Shown: positions 9,301 to 17,220 of the stretch, piece after piece
Position numbering within the stretch: position 1 is the stretch's first letter
How the letters are laid out: every line of letters begins with the position of its first letter
Assembly: GCA_903923815.1 (NCBI GenBank)
Contig: CAIXZC010000007.1
Location: 1 to 39,887 of the forward strand
Origin: an uncultured Myxococcales bacterium
GTDB taxonomy: Bacteria; Myxococcota_A; UBA9042; CAIXZC01
DNA length: 39,887 nt
Direction: 5' to 3'
Made by a program: the position numbers and the translations under genes
Notes under the pieces: model-generated
What the model saw: only the letters and a program-made list of their open reading frames with translations
The model's database searches: none
Told to the model about the DNA's origin: nothing

Positions 9301-12300
9301 AGGCGGAGAAGAACGAAGTGGAGCGGTTGGCGTTCCGGGTCAAGGAGCTGGAGGTCACCGGCAGCCAGGCCGACAAGGCCCTGCAGGACAGCGCCAAGAA
9401 GTTGGGCTCCCTGAAGGAGCGGCTGGACAAGGAACAGGCCCTTCAGGTGGAGCTGGTGGCCAAGATGGAGGCCAGCAAGGCCGAGGCCGCCGAGTGGAAG
9501 AACCGCTACGAGCAGCTGGTCGTGGCCAGCCAGAAGAATGATCAGGAAAAGAAGAACACCGAGGCTGAGGTCACGCGGCTGCGCGCGCACCTGGAGCAGC
9601 AGCGCAACGACCTGGACGCCCTGCGGCAGGTGACGGACCGCAACCGGACCTCCGGGGCGGAGACCACCGCCAGGTTCGAAGAGCTCCAGTCCCAGGTCGC
9701 CAAGGAGCGGGACCGGGCGGAGGCCGAGCGCAAGAATTCCGAGGCCCTCCAGGCCGAGCTGGCCAGCACCCGGGAGACCCAGGCCAAGGCCCAGATCGCC
9801 TGGAAGAACGAGCAGGCCCGCACCCTGGCCGAGTTGGAGACCCTGCGGGCCGCCGGCATGGCCCAGGAGTCCAAGATCAGCGAGCTGAAGGCCCAGTTGG
9901 CCAAGTCAGAAGAGAACCGCAACGGCGCCGAGGCCGAGGCTGAGGCGTTGGCCAAGGCCAAGACCGAGTACGAGCAGAGCCTGAAGGCCCGGGAGCAGGA
10001 AGTGGCCCGCCTGAAAGCGGAGCGCGACCTCGAGGCCCAGGCCGCCAGGGAGGCCCAGGACAACGCCCAGAAGGCCGACCAGGAGGAGCAGAACAACCTC
10101 CAGGCGCGGGAACGGGAGCTGGCCCGGTTGAAGGCCGAGCGCGACGCTGAAGCCAAGAGCGCCAAGGAGGCCCGGGAGAACGGCAAGCTGAGCCGCGAGC
10201 AGGAGACCAAGTACCAGGCCGAGCTGAAGCGCCGGGACCGGGAGCTCTCCCAAATGGAGGCCCAGATCGCCGACCTCAAGGCCAGCCAGGCGGCCCAGGA
10301 CAAGAAGAAGCAGGCCGAACTGGCCTCCCTCAAGAAGGAATATGACCGGACCCTTCAGGACCGGGAGAAGGAGATCGCTCGGCTGAAGGCCGACCGTGAC
10401 GCCGAGAGCGCCAAGGCAGCCAAGGCCCGGGACGGTGGCAAGTTGAACAAAGCCCAGGAGGCCAAGTTCCAACAGGAGCTCAAGCGCCGGGACGAGGAAG
10501 TGGCCAAGGCCGAGGCCGAGGCGGCCGCCCTCAAGGCCAGCTTTGAGGAAGCCAAGGCCCAGGCCCAGGCCGCCAAGGAGGAAGAGCTGGAGGCCGTCAA
10601 GACCGCCAAGGACGGCGAACTGCGGGCCCGAGAGGCCGAGATCGAGGTCCTCAAGGCCAAGCTGCTGGCGCAGAAGGTGGCGGAGCCCAAGTCCGCCGTG
10701 AAGGCCATAGACTTTGACGGCAGCAAGGGCCGCGCGGTGCTGAAGATCTCCGTGGACGGGCAGCCCAACTATCAGGTGGAGGCCCGCTCCGACAAGGACT
10801 ACCTGATGATCTTCGATGGCACCAGCATCCCCGCAGCCCTGCAGCGCACCCTGGACACCCAGGAGTTCGCCAGCCCCGTGGCCTGGGTCAGCAGCTACGA
10901 GGACCCGGGCCGCAAGGGTCGGACTGTGGTCTCCGTGCACCTCAAGGAGCCCGCCTCCAACAGCGTCATCAGCACCAATGGTTCGGTGCAGTGGTCCTTC
11001 AAGGGTGGGTCCGAGGCCGAGGGCACGGCATCCGCCGCGGCCCCCAGCGCCGGCGCCCAGACCGCCGTGGTGGGGCAGGCCAAGGGTGGCCCCCAGACCA
11101 ACGCCGCCGTGGTGACCGCTGGTCTGGCCAACCCCCAGAACCCCTTCGCCGTGGTGAACCCCAACCCCGGAAAGAAGAAGAAGAAGTACAGTGGCAAGCG
11201 CATCAACCTGTCCATCAAGGACGCGGACATCCAGCACGTGCTGGCCTTCCTGTCCCGGGTGGGTGGCGTAAACATCGTGACCAGCGAGGGCGTCCGCGGG
11301 AACGTGTCCTTCTACCTGGAGGACGTGCCCTGGGACCTGGCGCTGGACATGATCCTCAAGAGCTCCGGCATGGACTACGTGGCTGAGGAGGGCATCTATC
11401 GCGTGGCCCCCCAGGCAGAGATCCAGAAGGAGTACGAAGTCGCCCTGGACAAGCAGAAGAAGATCACCGAGCTCAAGCAGCTCCAGGTCAAGCTGATCCC
11501 CGTGAACTACGCCGACGCCGACGAACTGGCCAAGCAGGTCAAGAGCATCCTCAGCGACAAGGGCCAGATCAGCGTGGACAAGCGCACCAACACCCTTATC
11601 GTCAAGGACATCGAGGAGCACGTGGCGGCCCTGGATGATCTGGTGCGTCGCCTGGACGCCCAGACCCCCCAGGTCCTCATCGAGGCCCGCATCGTGGAGG
11701 CCTCCAACGACTTCACCCGTGAGGTGGGTGTCCAGTGGGGCGGCAGCCTCCAGGCCTCCCCCGAGTACGCCAACCAGACGGGCCTCATCTTCCCGTCGTC
11801 GGTGGGTCTGGCCGGTGGTTCTTCGGACCAGTCCTCCACCACCAACGGCCTGTTCCTCAACGGCAACCCCAACTACGCCGTGAACCTGCCCGCCGCCGCC
11901 GGCCAGGGCACCGGTGGTTCTATCGGCCTGAGCCTGGGCAGCGTGGGCGGGGCCGCCAACCTGTACCTGCGCCTCTCCGCCGCCGAGGCCGAGGGCGTCG
12001 TGAAGATCATCTCGGCGCCGCGCATCTCCACCGTGGACAACACCGCGGCCACCATCCAGCAGGGCGTGTCCTTCCCCGTCAGCGTGGTCTCCGCCCAGGG
12101 CGTCAACACTCAGTTCTTCGACGCCAACCTGAAGCTGGACGTGGTGCCCCACGTGACCCAGGACGGCAACATCCAGCTCAAGATCGACATCACCAAGAAC
12201 GAGCCGGACTTCTCCCAGGTGGGCGCCAACGGCAACCCCACCATCCGCAAAAAGGAAGCCCACACCGAGTTGCTGCTCAAGGATGGCGATACCACCGTCA

Positions 12301-12488
12301 TCGGCGGCATCTTCACCCGCAGCTCGTCCAAGAACTTCAAGAAGGTGCCGTTCTTTGCCGACATCCCCCTGCTGGGCTGGTTCTTCCGGTCCAACAAGGA
12401 GGCCGATCAGCGCTCCGAGATGCTGATCTTCATCACCCCGCGCATTGTGAATCGTCAGGCCGCGAGGGTGGACACCGTGGTGGACTGA
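6372..12488 (+). CDS. pilQ: Type IV pilus secretin PilQ with giant coiled-coil insertion (2038 aa)
   Basis: Signal peptide, N-terminal AMIN-like domain, approx. 1300-aa Glu/Lys/Arg/Ala-rich heptad region, second AMIN-like domain, STN (KRINLSIKDADIQHVLAFLSRVGGVNIV), N1, and secretin core (VPFFADIPLLGWFFRS, EMLIFITPRIV). Confidence 0.93.
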   Translation: MKTVQFAILAMLLLPLALQAAPDNRLKGISVEENTEGTLITIEGSGTPTFSAFRLQDPPRLLVDIAGAEVTGRQGTVEVYNGVVAQVGTIAFGSGDKKTVRVIVTFEKDSPYDVRAVGQRLLILVDGEGRRGAGGDTQVAQREKEHLDKAISREKTLLAQLQTAREKEETLRGEAQKALTEEKKLLDKVAEEKKRLEELQMQARLSLAKEQELTELAKNATAMAEEQRVAAARAAELEQQKVVALQAKRVKIEALKAALDKERLAAEEARVAQEKAEELARARRQAMEQEASKAEELRQASEEALREQQKKLEIARREALLASNEQDAAAKLRAEEERQLKLLAEARKQQEALLQQATAAREAQEATAAKLQDENRKIAELNERVKSDSQQVEAKKLRAEAEARKATLEKEQREREAEVARLERQKEEAAARAIEQEAAAETARLDATRTASEREQELQAQALEKRRNEEALAAAQQRQLAATEAKLAAAREALSSEEARRKVLAEAVELDAKRAEAAESVARLRAEHDHAMAEKERIEREVTETRIQLDTLKKEKSELEAMVAQRKSEEANLQTIQTDRNKLEEERSKLEDERAMLAFQIDESRMKLGEFDKAREAKRQELSRIDERMNLSSKAIDEVNAQLVLEQENLRRMVDQRKEEEKRLETLRENIRQLQANKTASDNETVGKLQGELATKEQALAERDKRLAELETRLGRLSGELDSTRKQAGTESDETAKLRSRLEERTRDYERLDREYRDATRRLAELKAGRDEGMRKAGELETRLEDSVRRMDEINKEYNGLLAERERWADMNKAEKQEVSRLKKDLAKGQTEYAKLLKSREAMEKKLLVLSRDLARAEEEKAGLERGLQEAQRQLEGQRGALTEARKRSDELEQTRQARGEDLLKIQADLDASRQALAGYEAEVARLRQSEQLGEADKARLAETEQQLEAEKGRGSQLDTEKDKLQQLIAALGAQREAEKNEVERLAFRVKELEVTGSQADKALQDSAKKLGSLKERLDKEQALQVELVAKMEASKAEAAEWKNRYEQLVVASQKNDQEKKNTEAEVTRLRAHLEQQRNDLDALRQVTDRNRTSGAETTARFEELQSQVAKERDRAEAERKNSEALQAELASTRETQAKAQIAWKNEQARTLAELETLRAAGMAQESKISELKAQLAKSEENRNGAEAEAEALAKAKTEYEQSLKAREQEVARLKAERDLEAQAAREAQDNAQKADQEEQNNLQARERELARLKAERDAEAKSAKEARENGKLSREQETKYQAELKRRDRELSQMEAQIADLKASQAAQDKKKQAELASLKKEYDRTLQDREKEIARLKADRDAESAKAAKARDGGKLNKAQEAKFQQELKRRDEEVAKAEAEAAALKASFEEAKAQAQAAKEEELEAVKTAKDGELRAREAEIEVLKAKLLAQKVAEPKSAVKAIDFDGSKGRAVLKISVDGQPNYQVEARSDKDYLMIFDGTSIPAALQRTLDTQEFASPVAWVSSYEDPGRKGRTVVSVHLKEPASNSVISTNGSVQWSFKGGSEAEGTASAAAPSAGAQTAVVGQAKGGPQTNAAVVTAGLANPQNPFAVVNPNPGKKKKKYSGKRINLSIKDADIQHVLAFLSRVGGVNIVTSEGVRGNVSFYLEDVPWDLALDMILKSSGMDYVAEEGIYRVAPQAEIQKEYEVALDKQKKITELKQLQVKLIPVNYADADELAKQVKSILSDKGQISVDKRTNTLIVKDIEEHVAALDDLVRRLDAQTPQVLIEARIVEASNDFTREVGVQWGGSLQASPEYANQTGLIFPSSVGLAGGSSDQSSTTNGLFLNGNPNYAVNLPAAAGQGTGGSIGLSLGSVGGAANLYLRLSAAEAEGVVKIISAPRISTVDNTAATIQQGVSFPVSVVSAQGVNTQFFDANLKLDVVPHVTQDGNIQLKIDITKNEPDFSQVGANGNPTIRKKEAHTELLLKDGDTTVIGGIFTRSSSKNFKKVPFFADIPLLGWFFRSNKEADQRSEMLIFITPRIVNRQAARVDTVVD
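9990..10530 (+). repeat. Intragenic repeated coiled-coil module in pilQ (three copies of RExEhARLKAxRDxEA)
   Basis: REQEVARLKAERDLEA (from 9990), RERELARLKAERDAEA (from 10107), REKEIARLKADRDAES (from 10362); the last two share downstream GKLxxxQExKxQxELKRRDxE. Confidence 0.8.
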
Positions 12489-12514
12489 AGGCCAGTGGAA
12501 TTGGGAGGTCTGCG

Positions 12515-13345
12515 ATGAAAAAGATGATGCTGATGCTGGCGCTGCTTCCGGTGCTGTACTCCTGCGCCCCGGAGGGAGTGAGCCAGTCCTTCGTGGTCAC
12601 CGGCTGCACGCTGGTGGACTACCGAAACCAGTGCAAGCTGTCCACCACCGGCAACGTGACGGAGCTGCGCTCGGTGGGCATCCTGGACCTGCTGTTCACC
12701 AATAAGTACTGGGTGGCCCCGGTCATCATGAATGACACCAACCCGCCCACCGATGGCTCCACCATTGGCGGCAAGGGCATCTCCGTCCTGGGGGCGCACC
12801 TGTCCTACCAGATCGGTCAGCTTGGCGGGCAATACGACACCAAGAAGGTCATCAAGCCCTACAAGGTCTTCATGCCCGCGTCGGGCTTCATCAAGCCCGG
12901 CGAAATCACCACCATCATGTTGGAAGGCATCCCCGCCGAGATCGGCGCCCTTCTTGACCGCGACATGGCCTTTGACGAGCGCTACTCCGGCGGCTACATC
13001 GCCGTGACCATCCAGCTTGAGGGCGTCATGACGGACGGTACCAGCGTCATGTCCAACAAGTTCGTGTACCCGATCCAGCTTTGCCGTGGATGCCTGCTGT
13101 ACTACCCGATCCCGCTGTCCCAGTGCTGCAACGGCACCATCGGCGAGGTCTACATCTGCTATCCCGGCCAGGACGACGGTATCCCCTGCGACCTGGGCTG
13201 CTCGGTCATGGACATGTACGACCGCTACGCGGAGAAGAAGGCCATGCTGCTGGGCACGATAGACTCCCTGGCGGACCCCATCCCCAAGATGCACCTGCTG
13301 GAAGGCCAGTCCGACGAATTCGGTATCATCCAGGGCCAGCCCTGA
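12515..13345 (+). CDS. Cys-rich lipoprotein immediately downstream of pilQ, unknown function
   Basis: ATG at 12515 after GGGAGG; lipobox LPVLYSC; about 276 aa; 26-nt gap from pilQ. Confidence 0.8.
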   Translation: MKKMMLMLALLPVLYSCAPEGVSQSFVVTGCTLVDYRNQCKLSTTGNVTELRSVGILDLLFTNKYWVAPVIMNDTNPPTDGSTIGGKGISVLGAHLSYQIGQLGGQYDTKKVIKPYKVFMPASGFIKPGEITTIMLEGIPAEIGALLDRDMAFDERYSGGYIAVTIQLEGVMTDGTSVMSNKFVYPIQLCRGCLLYYPIPLSQCCNGTIGEVYICYPGQDDGIPCDLGCSVMDMYDRYAEKKAMLLGTIDSLADPIPKMHLLEGQSDEFGIIQGQP

Positions 13346-14279
13346 GCCACGCCCTGAGGCTGGTCTTGGCCAGCCCCTCTGCCCCCAACCCCACCGCCAA
13401 TGCCCCCGCAGGCCCCCAGAGCCTGGCCTTTGCCAGCAGGTTCGCTGCGTTGTGGGCCACCGGCCGGGAGGAGCTGTGCAGCAACTCTTCCAGGGCCCGC
13501 TGGGCCAGCAGCAGGCAGGACACCAGGTCCTGGCGGTTGTGCTCCATCATGGCCTCCAGGCTGGCCTCGTCCCGGGTGTTCAGCCAGGAGAACCAGGCCG
13601 CCGGCATCAGCGCCCCCTCCAGCTCCCCCGGCCCCCGCGCCAGGCCCAGCAGCTCGCCCTCCAGGGTCCCCAGCCGATGGTTGGTCAGGGTGCCCTTCCA
13701 AAGCGCACGGCCGGTGTGCAACAGATCCAGGTGGGGCAGGGTCCGGGGCTCGGCCTCGGGGGCGGGCAGCAGGCCATTGATGATGAGACGGTTGCGCAGC
13801 ACCGCCAGGTCGTAGCTTTTTCCGTTATACGAGATGAGCAGGGGGCGGGACTCCAGTTGGTCCAGGAAGGCCTGCAGCAACTGGGCCTCCAGCCCCAGCG
13901 TCCGCAGAAAATATTGCTCCAGCACCACGGCGTCCGGGCCCAGGCGCACCATCCCCAGCAGGAACACCAGCGTGCCCGCCCCCCGGGACAGCCCCGTGGC
14001 CTCCACGTCAAACAGCAGCGCCCCTCGGTGGCCCTCCTGGGGGCTTCGCCGCAGCATGGCCCGCAGCACCGGCGGCAGGCCCCCAGCCTTCCGGGTACAG
14101 CCAAGCAGGGCCTTGAGGAGCCCCAGGTCCAGGTCCAGCACCTCCCGCCGCACCAGACACGGGTCTTCCTGGTGGGTCTTGGGAGGGGGCGCGGGGGGAG
14201 GGGTCATGGCGTTACCAGGCCCGGGCCCACCGGGGGCGCCGGCCAGATGGCCCTCCAGGCGTTTCAGCAGTCGACTCAC
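13326..14279 (-). CDS. mrfB: YprB/MrfB-like RNase H-fold (DEDD) exonuclease
   Basis: LLFDVEATGLSRGAGTLVFLLG, ISYNGKSYDLAVLRNR, HRLGTLE, NRQDLVSCLLL; GTG start overlaps the mrfA stop (GTGA). The ORF-track start at 15443 is spurious. Confidence 0.8.
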   Translation of the reverse strand: MSRLLKRLEGHLAGAPGGPGPGNAMTPPPAPPPKTHQEDPCLVRREVLDLDLGLLKALLGCTRKAGGLPPVLRAMLRRSPQEGHRGALLFDVEATGLSRGAGTLVFLLGMVRLGPDAVVLEQYFLRTLGLEAQLLQAFLDQLESRPLLISYNGKSYDLAVLRNRLIINGLLPAPEAEPRTLPHLDLLHTGRALWKGTLTNHRLGTLEGELLGLARGPGELEGALMPAAWFSWLNTRDEASLEAMMEHNRQDLVSCLLLAQRALEELLHSSSRPVAHNAANLLAKARLWGPAGALAVGLGAEGLAKTSLRAWLRAGPG

Positions 14280-16582
14280 GGGCGGTGCTCCAGGCGCTGG
14301 CCCAGCAGGCGCCCCAAGGTGAGGCTCAGCTCTTTGCGTTGGGGCCCCGCCCCCCCGGCCCCCGCCCCGATACAGGAGGGACAGCCCTCTGCGCAGGGGC
14401 AGTCCGCGATGAGGGTGCAGGCGTCCTCCAGGACCTCTGGAAAGAGGGTCCAAAGCCGGGGCGACAGGCCCACTCCGCCGGGGCGCCAGTCGTAGAAGTA
14501 CATGGCGGGGCTGAACTGGTCCGGGCTGGTGGCCAGGTCCGGCAGTTCGTGATGATCCACCACCGTGCTGCCCAGGTCCCGCAGGTCGCACATGAGGCGC
14601 AGCGAGGCCATGGCCTTGAGCACCCGGGTCAGGCCCCGCAGGGTGTCCATGACCAGGTCCGGGGTGCAGGGGAGGGTGGCCAGCAGGTCGGCGGGGGGCT
14701 GGAGCCAGGTGGTGGTGGTGTGCATGGTCAGCTCGGGCAGGTTGACCTCGCCGTAGCCGACGTTCTCGTTGGAGTAGAAGCGGATCTTCTTGTAGCCCAC
14801 TACGCGCTCGGTGACGGAGGCCTCGCCGTGGCCGCGCAGGGCCGGGCCTTCGTCTTCCCGGGAGAGGAGCTTGACCTCCACGTGGGTCTCGGCGTCCGTG
14901 TAGTAGTCGGTGACGGAGCGCTCTACGTAGGCCTTGCGGCCCGGGTAGTCCAGGCGCTTGACCAGGTACTGTTCGCCCTCGACGTTGTGGATGGCGCCCT
15001 CGTGGAGGACCGTGTGGGCGCTGACGAAGTCCACCTCGGCGACGATCTTCTCGCGGTCCTGGTCGATGACCACGAAGTTCTCTCCGGGGATGTTGCGCAG
15101 GCTGACGCTGGCCGCGGGGAAGACGTCGGAGGTCCAGGTGAAGCGGCCCCCGGAGTGGTGCAGCAGGCCCCCGCGGCGCAGCAACTCCAGCATGTCGGAG
15201 GTCTCCTGAACTTGATGGGGGCCGAAGCGGCTGCCGTCGTGGAAGGGCAGCTCGAAGGCGGCGCACTTCAGGTGGTCCATCAGGATGTAGGGATTGTCGG
15301 GGTCGATGAGGGCCAGCTCGGGGCGGCGGCCCAGCAGGAAGTCGGGGTTGCCCAGCATGAACTGGTCCGTGGCGGCGGAGGAGCCCACCAGCACGGACAG
15401 GCTGTCCGACAGGCGGCGGCCCGCCCGGCCCCACTGCTGCCACAGGCCCGCCTGGGTGCCCGGGTAACCCACCACCAGGGAGAGGTCCAGGCTGCCGATG
15501 TCGATGCCCAACTCCAGGGCGTTGGTGGTGACCACGCAGCGGATGGCGCCCTCACGGATGCCCTTCTCGATGGCGCGGCGGCGGTCCGGCAGGTAGCCCC
15601 CGCGGTAGGACTGGACCCAGGCCGGCGGCAGGCCGCGCTTCTCGGCCTCCTCCCGAAGGTACTTGAGCAGCAGCTCGACCTTCAGGCGGGAGCCCGCAAA
15701 GACGATGCTGGACAGGCCCGCCTCCAGGGCGTCCATGGCCAGGCGCCTGGCGTGGGTGATGGTGCTGCCCCGAAGGCCCAGCTCGCGGTTCACGATGGGC
15801 GGGTTGTACAGCAGGACGTGGCGCAGGCCCGAGGGCGAGCCGTTCTTGTCCACCAGGACGACGTCGTCGTCGATGAGGCCGGCGGCCAACTCGGCGGGGT
15901 TGCCGATGGTGGCGGAGCACAGGATGAAGACCGGCTTGCTGCCGTGGAAGGCGGCGATGCGCTTGAGGCGCCGCAGGACGTTGGCCAGGTGGCTGCCGAA
16001 GACCCCCCGGTAGCTGTGGACCTCGTCAATTACCACGTAGCGCAGGTTGGAGAACAGCTTCATCCAGGTGGCGTGGTGGGGCAGGATGCCGGAGTGCAGC
16101 ATGTCGGGGTTGGTCATGACCGCGTTGCCGTGTTCTTTCACCGCGGCGCGGGCGGCGGAGGGGGTGTCCCCGTCGAAGGTGTGGACCTTGGCGGGGATGC
16201 CGGCGGCCTCGGCCAGGCGCAGGAATTCGTGGTACTGGTCCTGGGCCAGGGCCTTGGTGGGGAACAGGTACAGGGCCCGGGCGCCGGGGTCGTCCGCGAT
16301 GGCCTTGAGGATGGGCAGGTTGTAGGCCAGGGTCTTGCCGCTGGCGGTGGGGGTGACCAGGCACACGTTGCGCCCGGCCCGGGCGGCGTCTGCGGCCTCC
16401 CGCTGGTGGGACCATAGCTGGGAAATACCGCGGGCTTCCAGGGCTAGGGCCAGCCCCTCGGGGGTCCAGGAGGGCAGGGGGCTGACGCTGGCGTCCCTGG
16501 CAGAAACGGTCCGATAGGCGCAAAGATTTGGCGCAACGGCCTTGTTGCTCCACCAGCGCTGCATCAGGTCTTGGGTCTTCAT
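14276..16582 (-). CDS. mrfA: YprA/MrfA-like DEAD/DEAH helicase with C-terminal DUF1998-type Cys cluster
   Basis: LVTPTASGKTLAYNLPI, VIDEVHSYRGVFGSH, LCSATIGNP, WGRAGRR; C-terminal CPCAEGCPSCIG. Possible alternative start at 16594/16603. Confidence 0.85.
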   Translation of the reverse strand: MKTQDLMQRWWSNKAVAPNLCAYRTVSARDASVSPLPSWTPEGLALALEARGISQLWSHQREAADAARAGRNVCLVTPTASGKTLAYNLPILKAIADDPGARALYLFPTKALAQDQYHEFLRLAEAAGIPAKVHTFDGDTPSAARAAVKEHGNAVMTNPDMLHSGILPHHATWMKLFSNLRYVVIDEVHSYRGVFGSHLANVLRRLKRIAAFHGSKPVFILCSATIGNPAELAAGLIDDDVVLVDKNGSPSGLRHVLLYNPPIVNRELGLRGSTITHARRLAMDALEAGLSSIVFAGSRLKVELLLKYLREEAEKRGLPPAWVQSYRGGYLPDRRRAIEKGIREGAIRCVVTTNALELGIDIGSLDLSLVVGYPGTQAGLWQQWGRAGRRLSDSLSVLVGSSAATDQFMLGNPDFLLGRRPELALIDPDNPYILMDHLKCAAFELPFHDGSRFGPHQVQETSDMLELLRRGGLLHHSGGRFTWTSDVFPAASVSLRNIPGENFVVIDQDREKIVAEVDFVSAHTVLHEGAIHNVEGEQYLVKRLDYPGRKAYVERSVTDYYTDAETHVEVKLLSREDEGPALRGHGEASVTERVVGYKKIRFYSNENVGYGEVNLPELTMHTTTTWLQPPADLLATLPCTPDLVMDTLRGLTRVLKAMASLRLMCDLRDLGSTVVDHHELPDLATSPDQFSPAMYFYDWRPGGVGLSPRLWTLFPEVLEDACTLIADCPCAEGCPSCIGAGAGGAGPQRKELSLTLGRLLGQRLEHRP

Positions 16583-16591
16583 GGGCGGCCC

Positions 16592-16615
16592 CATACTGAA
16601 CAAGTTTTCAGTATG
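16592..16615. promoter_or_regulatory. LexA/SOS-box-like operator
   Basis: CATACTGAA-CAAGTT-TTCAGTATG: perfect 9-bp arms; contains TACTG-N10-CAGTA. Confidence 0.7.
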
Positions 16616-16641
16616 CTAGCGCCACGATTTGCCGCTGGCAA
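16613..16641 (-). promoter_or_regulatory. Predicted promoter of mrfAB
   Basis: Minus strand: TTGCCA (16641-16636), 17-bp spacer, TAGCAT (16618-16613); -10 overlaps the operator edge. Confidence 0.55.
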
Positions 16642-16689
16642 GTTGTTTGAAAGTCAGCCCCGTAAGGGAGCCCCAGTGGCGCTTTCGGC

Positions 16690-16953
16690 TCAGGCCCGGC
16701 CTCCGCGCCCGGCGTTGATGGCTTTGCGAGGATCGGCCCCGCAGTGGGGACACTTCATGATGCCCCCGGCGATGGGCTTGTTGCAGGCGGGGCAGAGCGC
16801 CCGTTTATCCGGGCCCAGCGCCACGATGATCCAGGCCAGGGGGCCAAGGATCATGCCCGACAGCGCCCCGAAGCCTGCGCGGCCCTTGCGTTCCCCGAAG
16901 ATGGCGCCGACAAGAGCCCCAATCACGATCCATCCAAGAATCAGCTTGTTCAT
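16690..16953 (-). CDS. Small membrane protein with C-terminal zinc ribbon
   Basis: MNKLILGWIVIGALVGAIFGERKG...; CPAC...CPHC pair; AAGGAG upstream of ATG at 16953. Confidence 0.75.
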   Translation of the reverse strand: MNKLILGWIVIGALVGAIFGERKGRAGFGALSGMILGPLAWIIVALGPDKRALCPACNKPIAGGIMKCPHCGADPRKAINAGRGGRA

Positions 16954-17220
16954 GACGATACACTCCTTTGTTTGCAAACACAGTTTTAATTGACTCCAAC
17001 GACCAACTGCCATTCATACAATGATTCATTTTGTTTACTCCATTTACTCATTTACGGAGGCGCCCGAACGAGGAGCCCCATTGAGCCCGCAGGATAGGAA
17101 CGCCCGGTGCGTCAATGCAAGGGCTTTCGAAGGCCCCCCGGGGAAAAACCGCGATCCGCATGCCGGACTTGACCGGTGCCCCGGGGCGGGTTAGGCTTCG
17201 AACCCTGGAGTAGCCGCACC

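Noticed and set aside
6303-9590. 1095-aa minus-strand ORF opposite the pilQ coiled coil
   Set aside because: Leu/Gly/Gln-rich shadow of Glu/Lys/Ala codons; no domain signal, and the sense frame has coherent PilQ domains at both ends.
9906-12263. 785-aa minus-strand ORF opposite the pilQ C-terminal region
   Set aside because: Shadow ORF antisense to the secretin domain; no recognisable domain.
11735-12514. N-terminal 260 aa of the 11735..13345 ORF
   Set aside because: Out-of-frame translation of the pilQ secretin domain; the real lipoprotein starts at ATG 12515 with RBS and signal peptide.
14280-15443. N-terminal extension of the mrfB frame (13326..15443)
   Set aside because: Overlaps the well-supported mrfA; the sequence is low-complexity out-of-frame translation until VSRLLKRLEGHL at the GTG overlap.
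14285-16417. 710-aa plus-strand ORF opposite mrfA
   Set aside because: Val/Gly/Gln/His-rich shadow; the minus strand encodes clear helicase motifs.
17186-17210. tRNA T-loop-like GGCTTCGAACCC
   Set aside because: No flanking acceptor, anticodon or D-arm stems; within the leader of the FHA-GGDEF gene.
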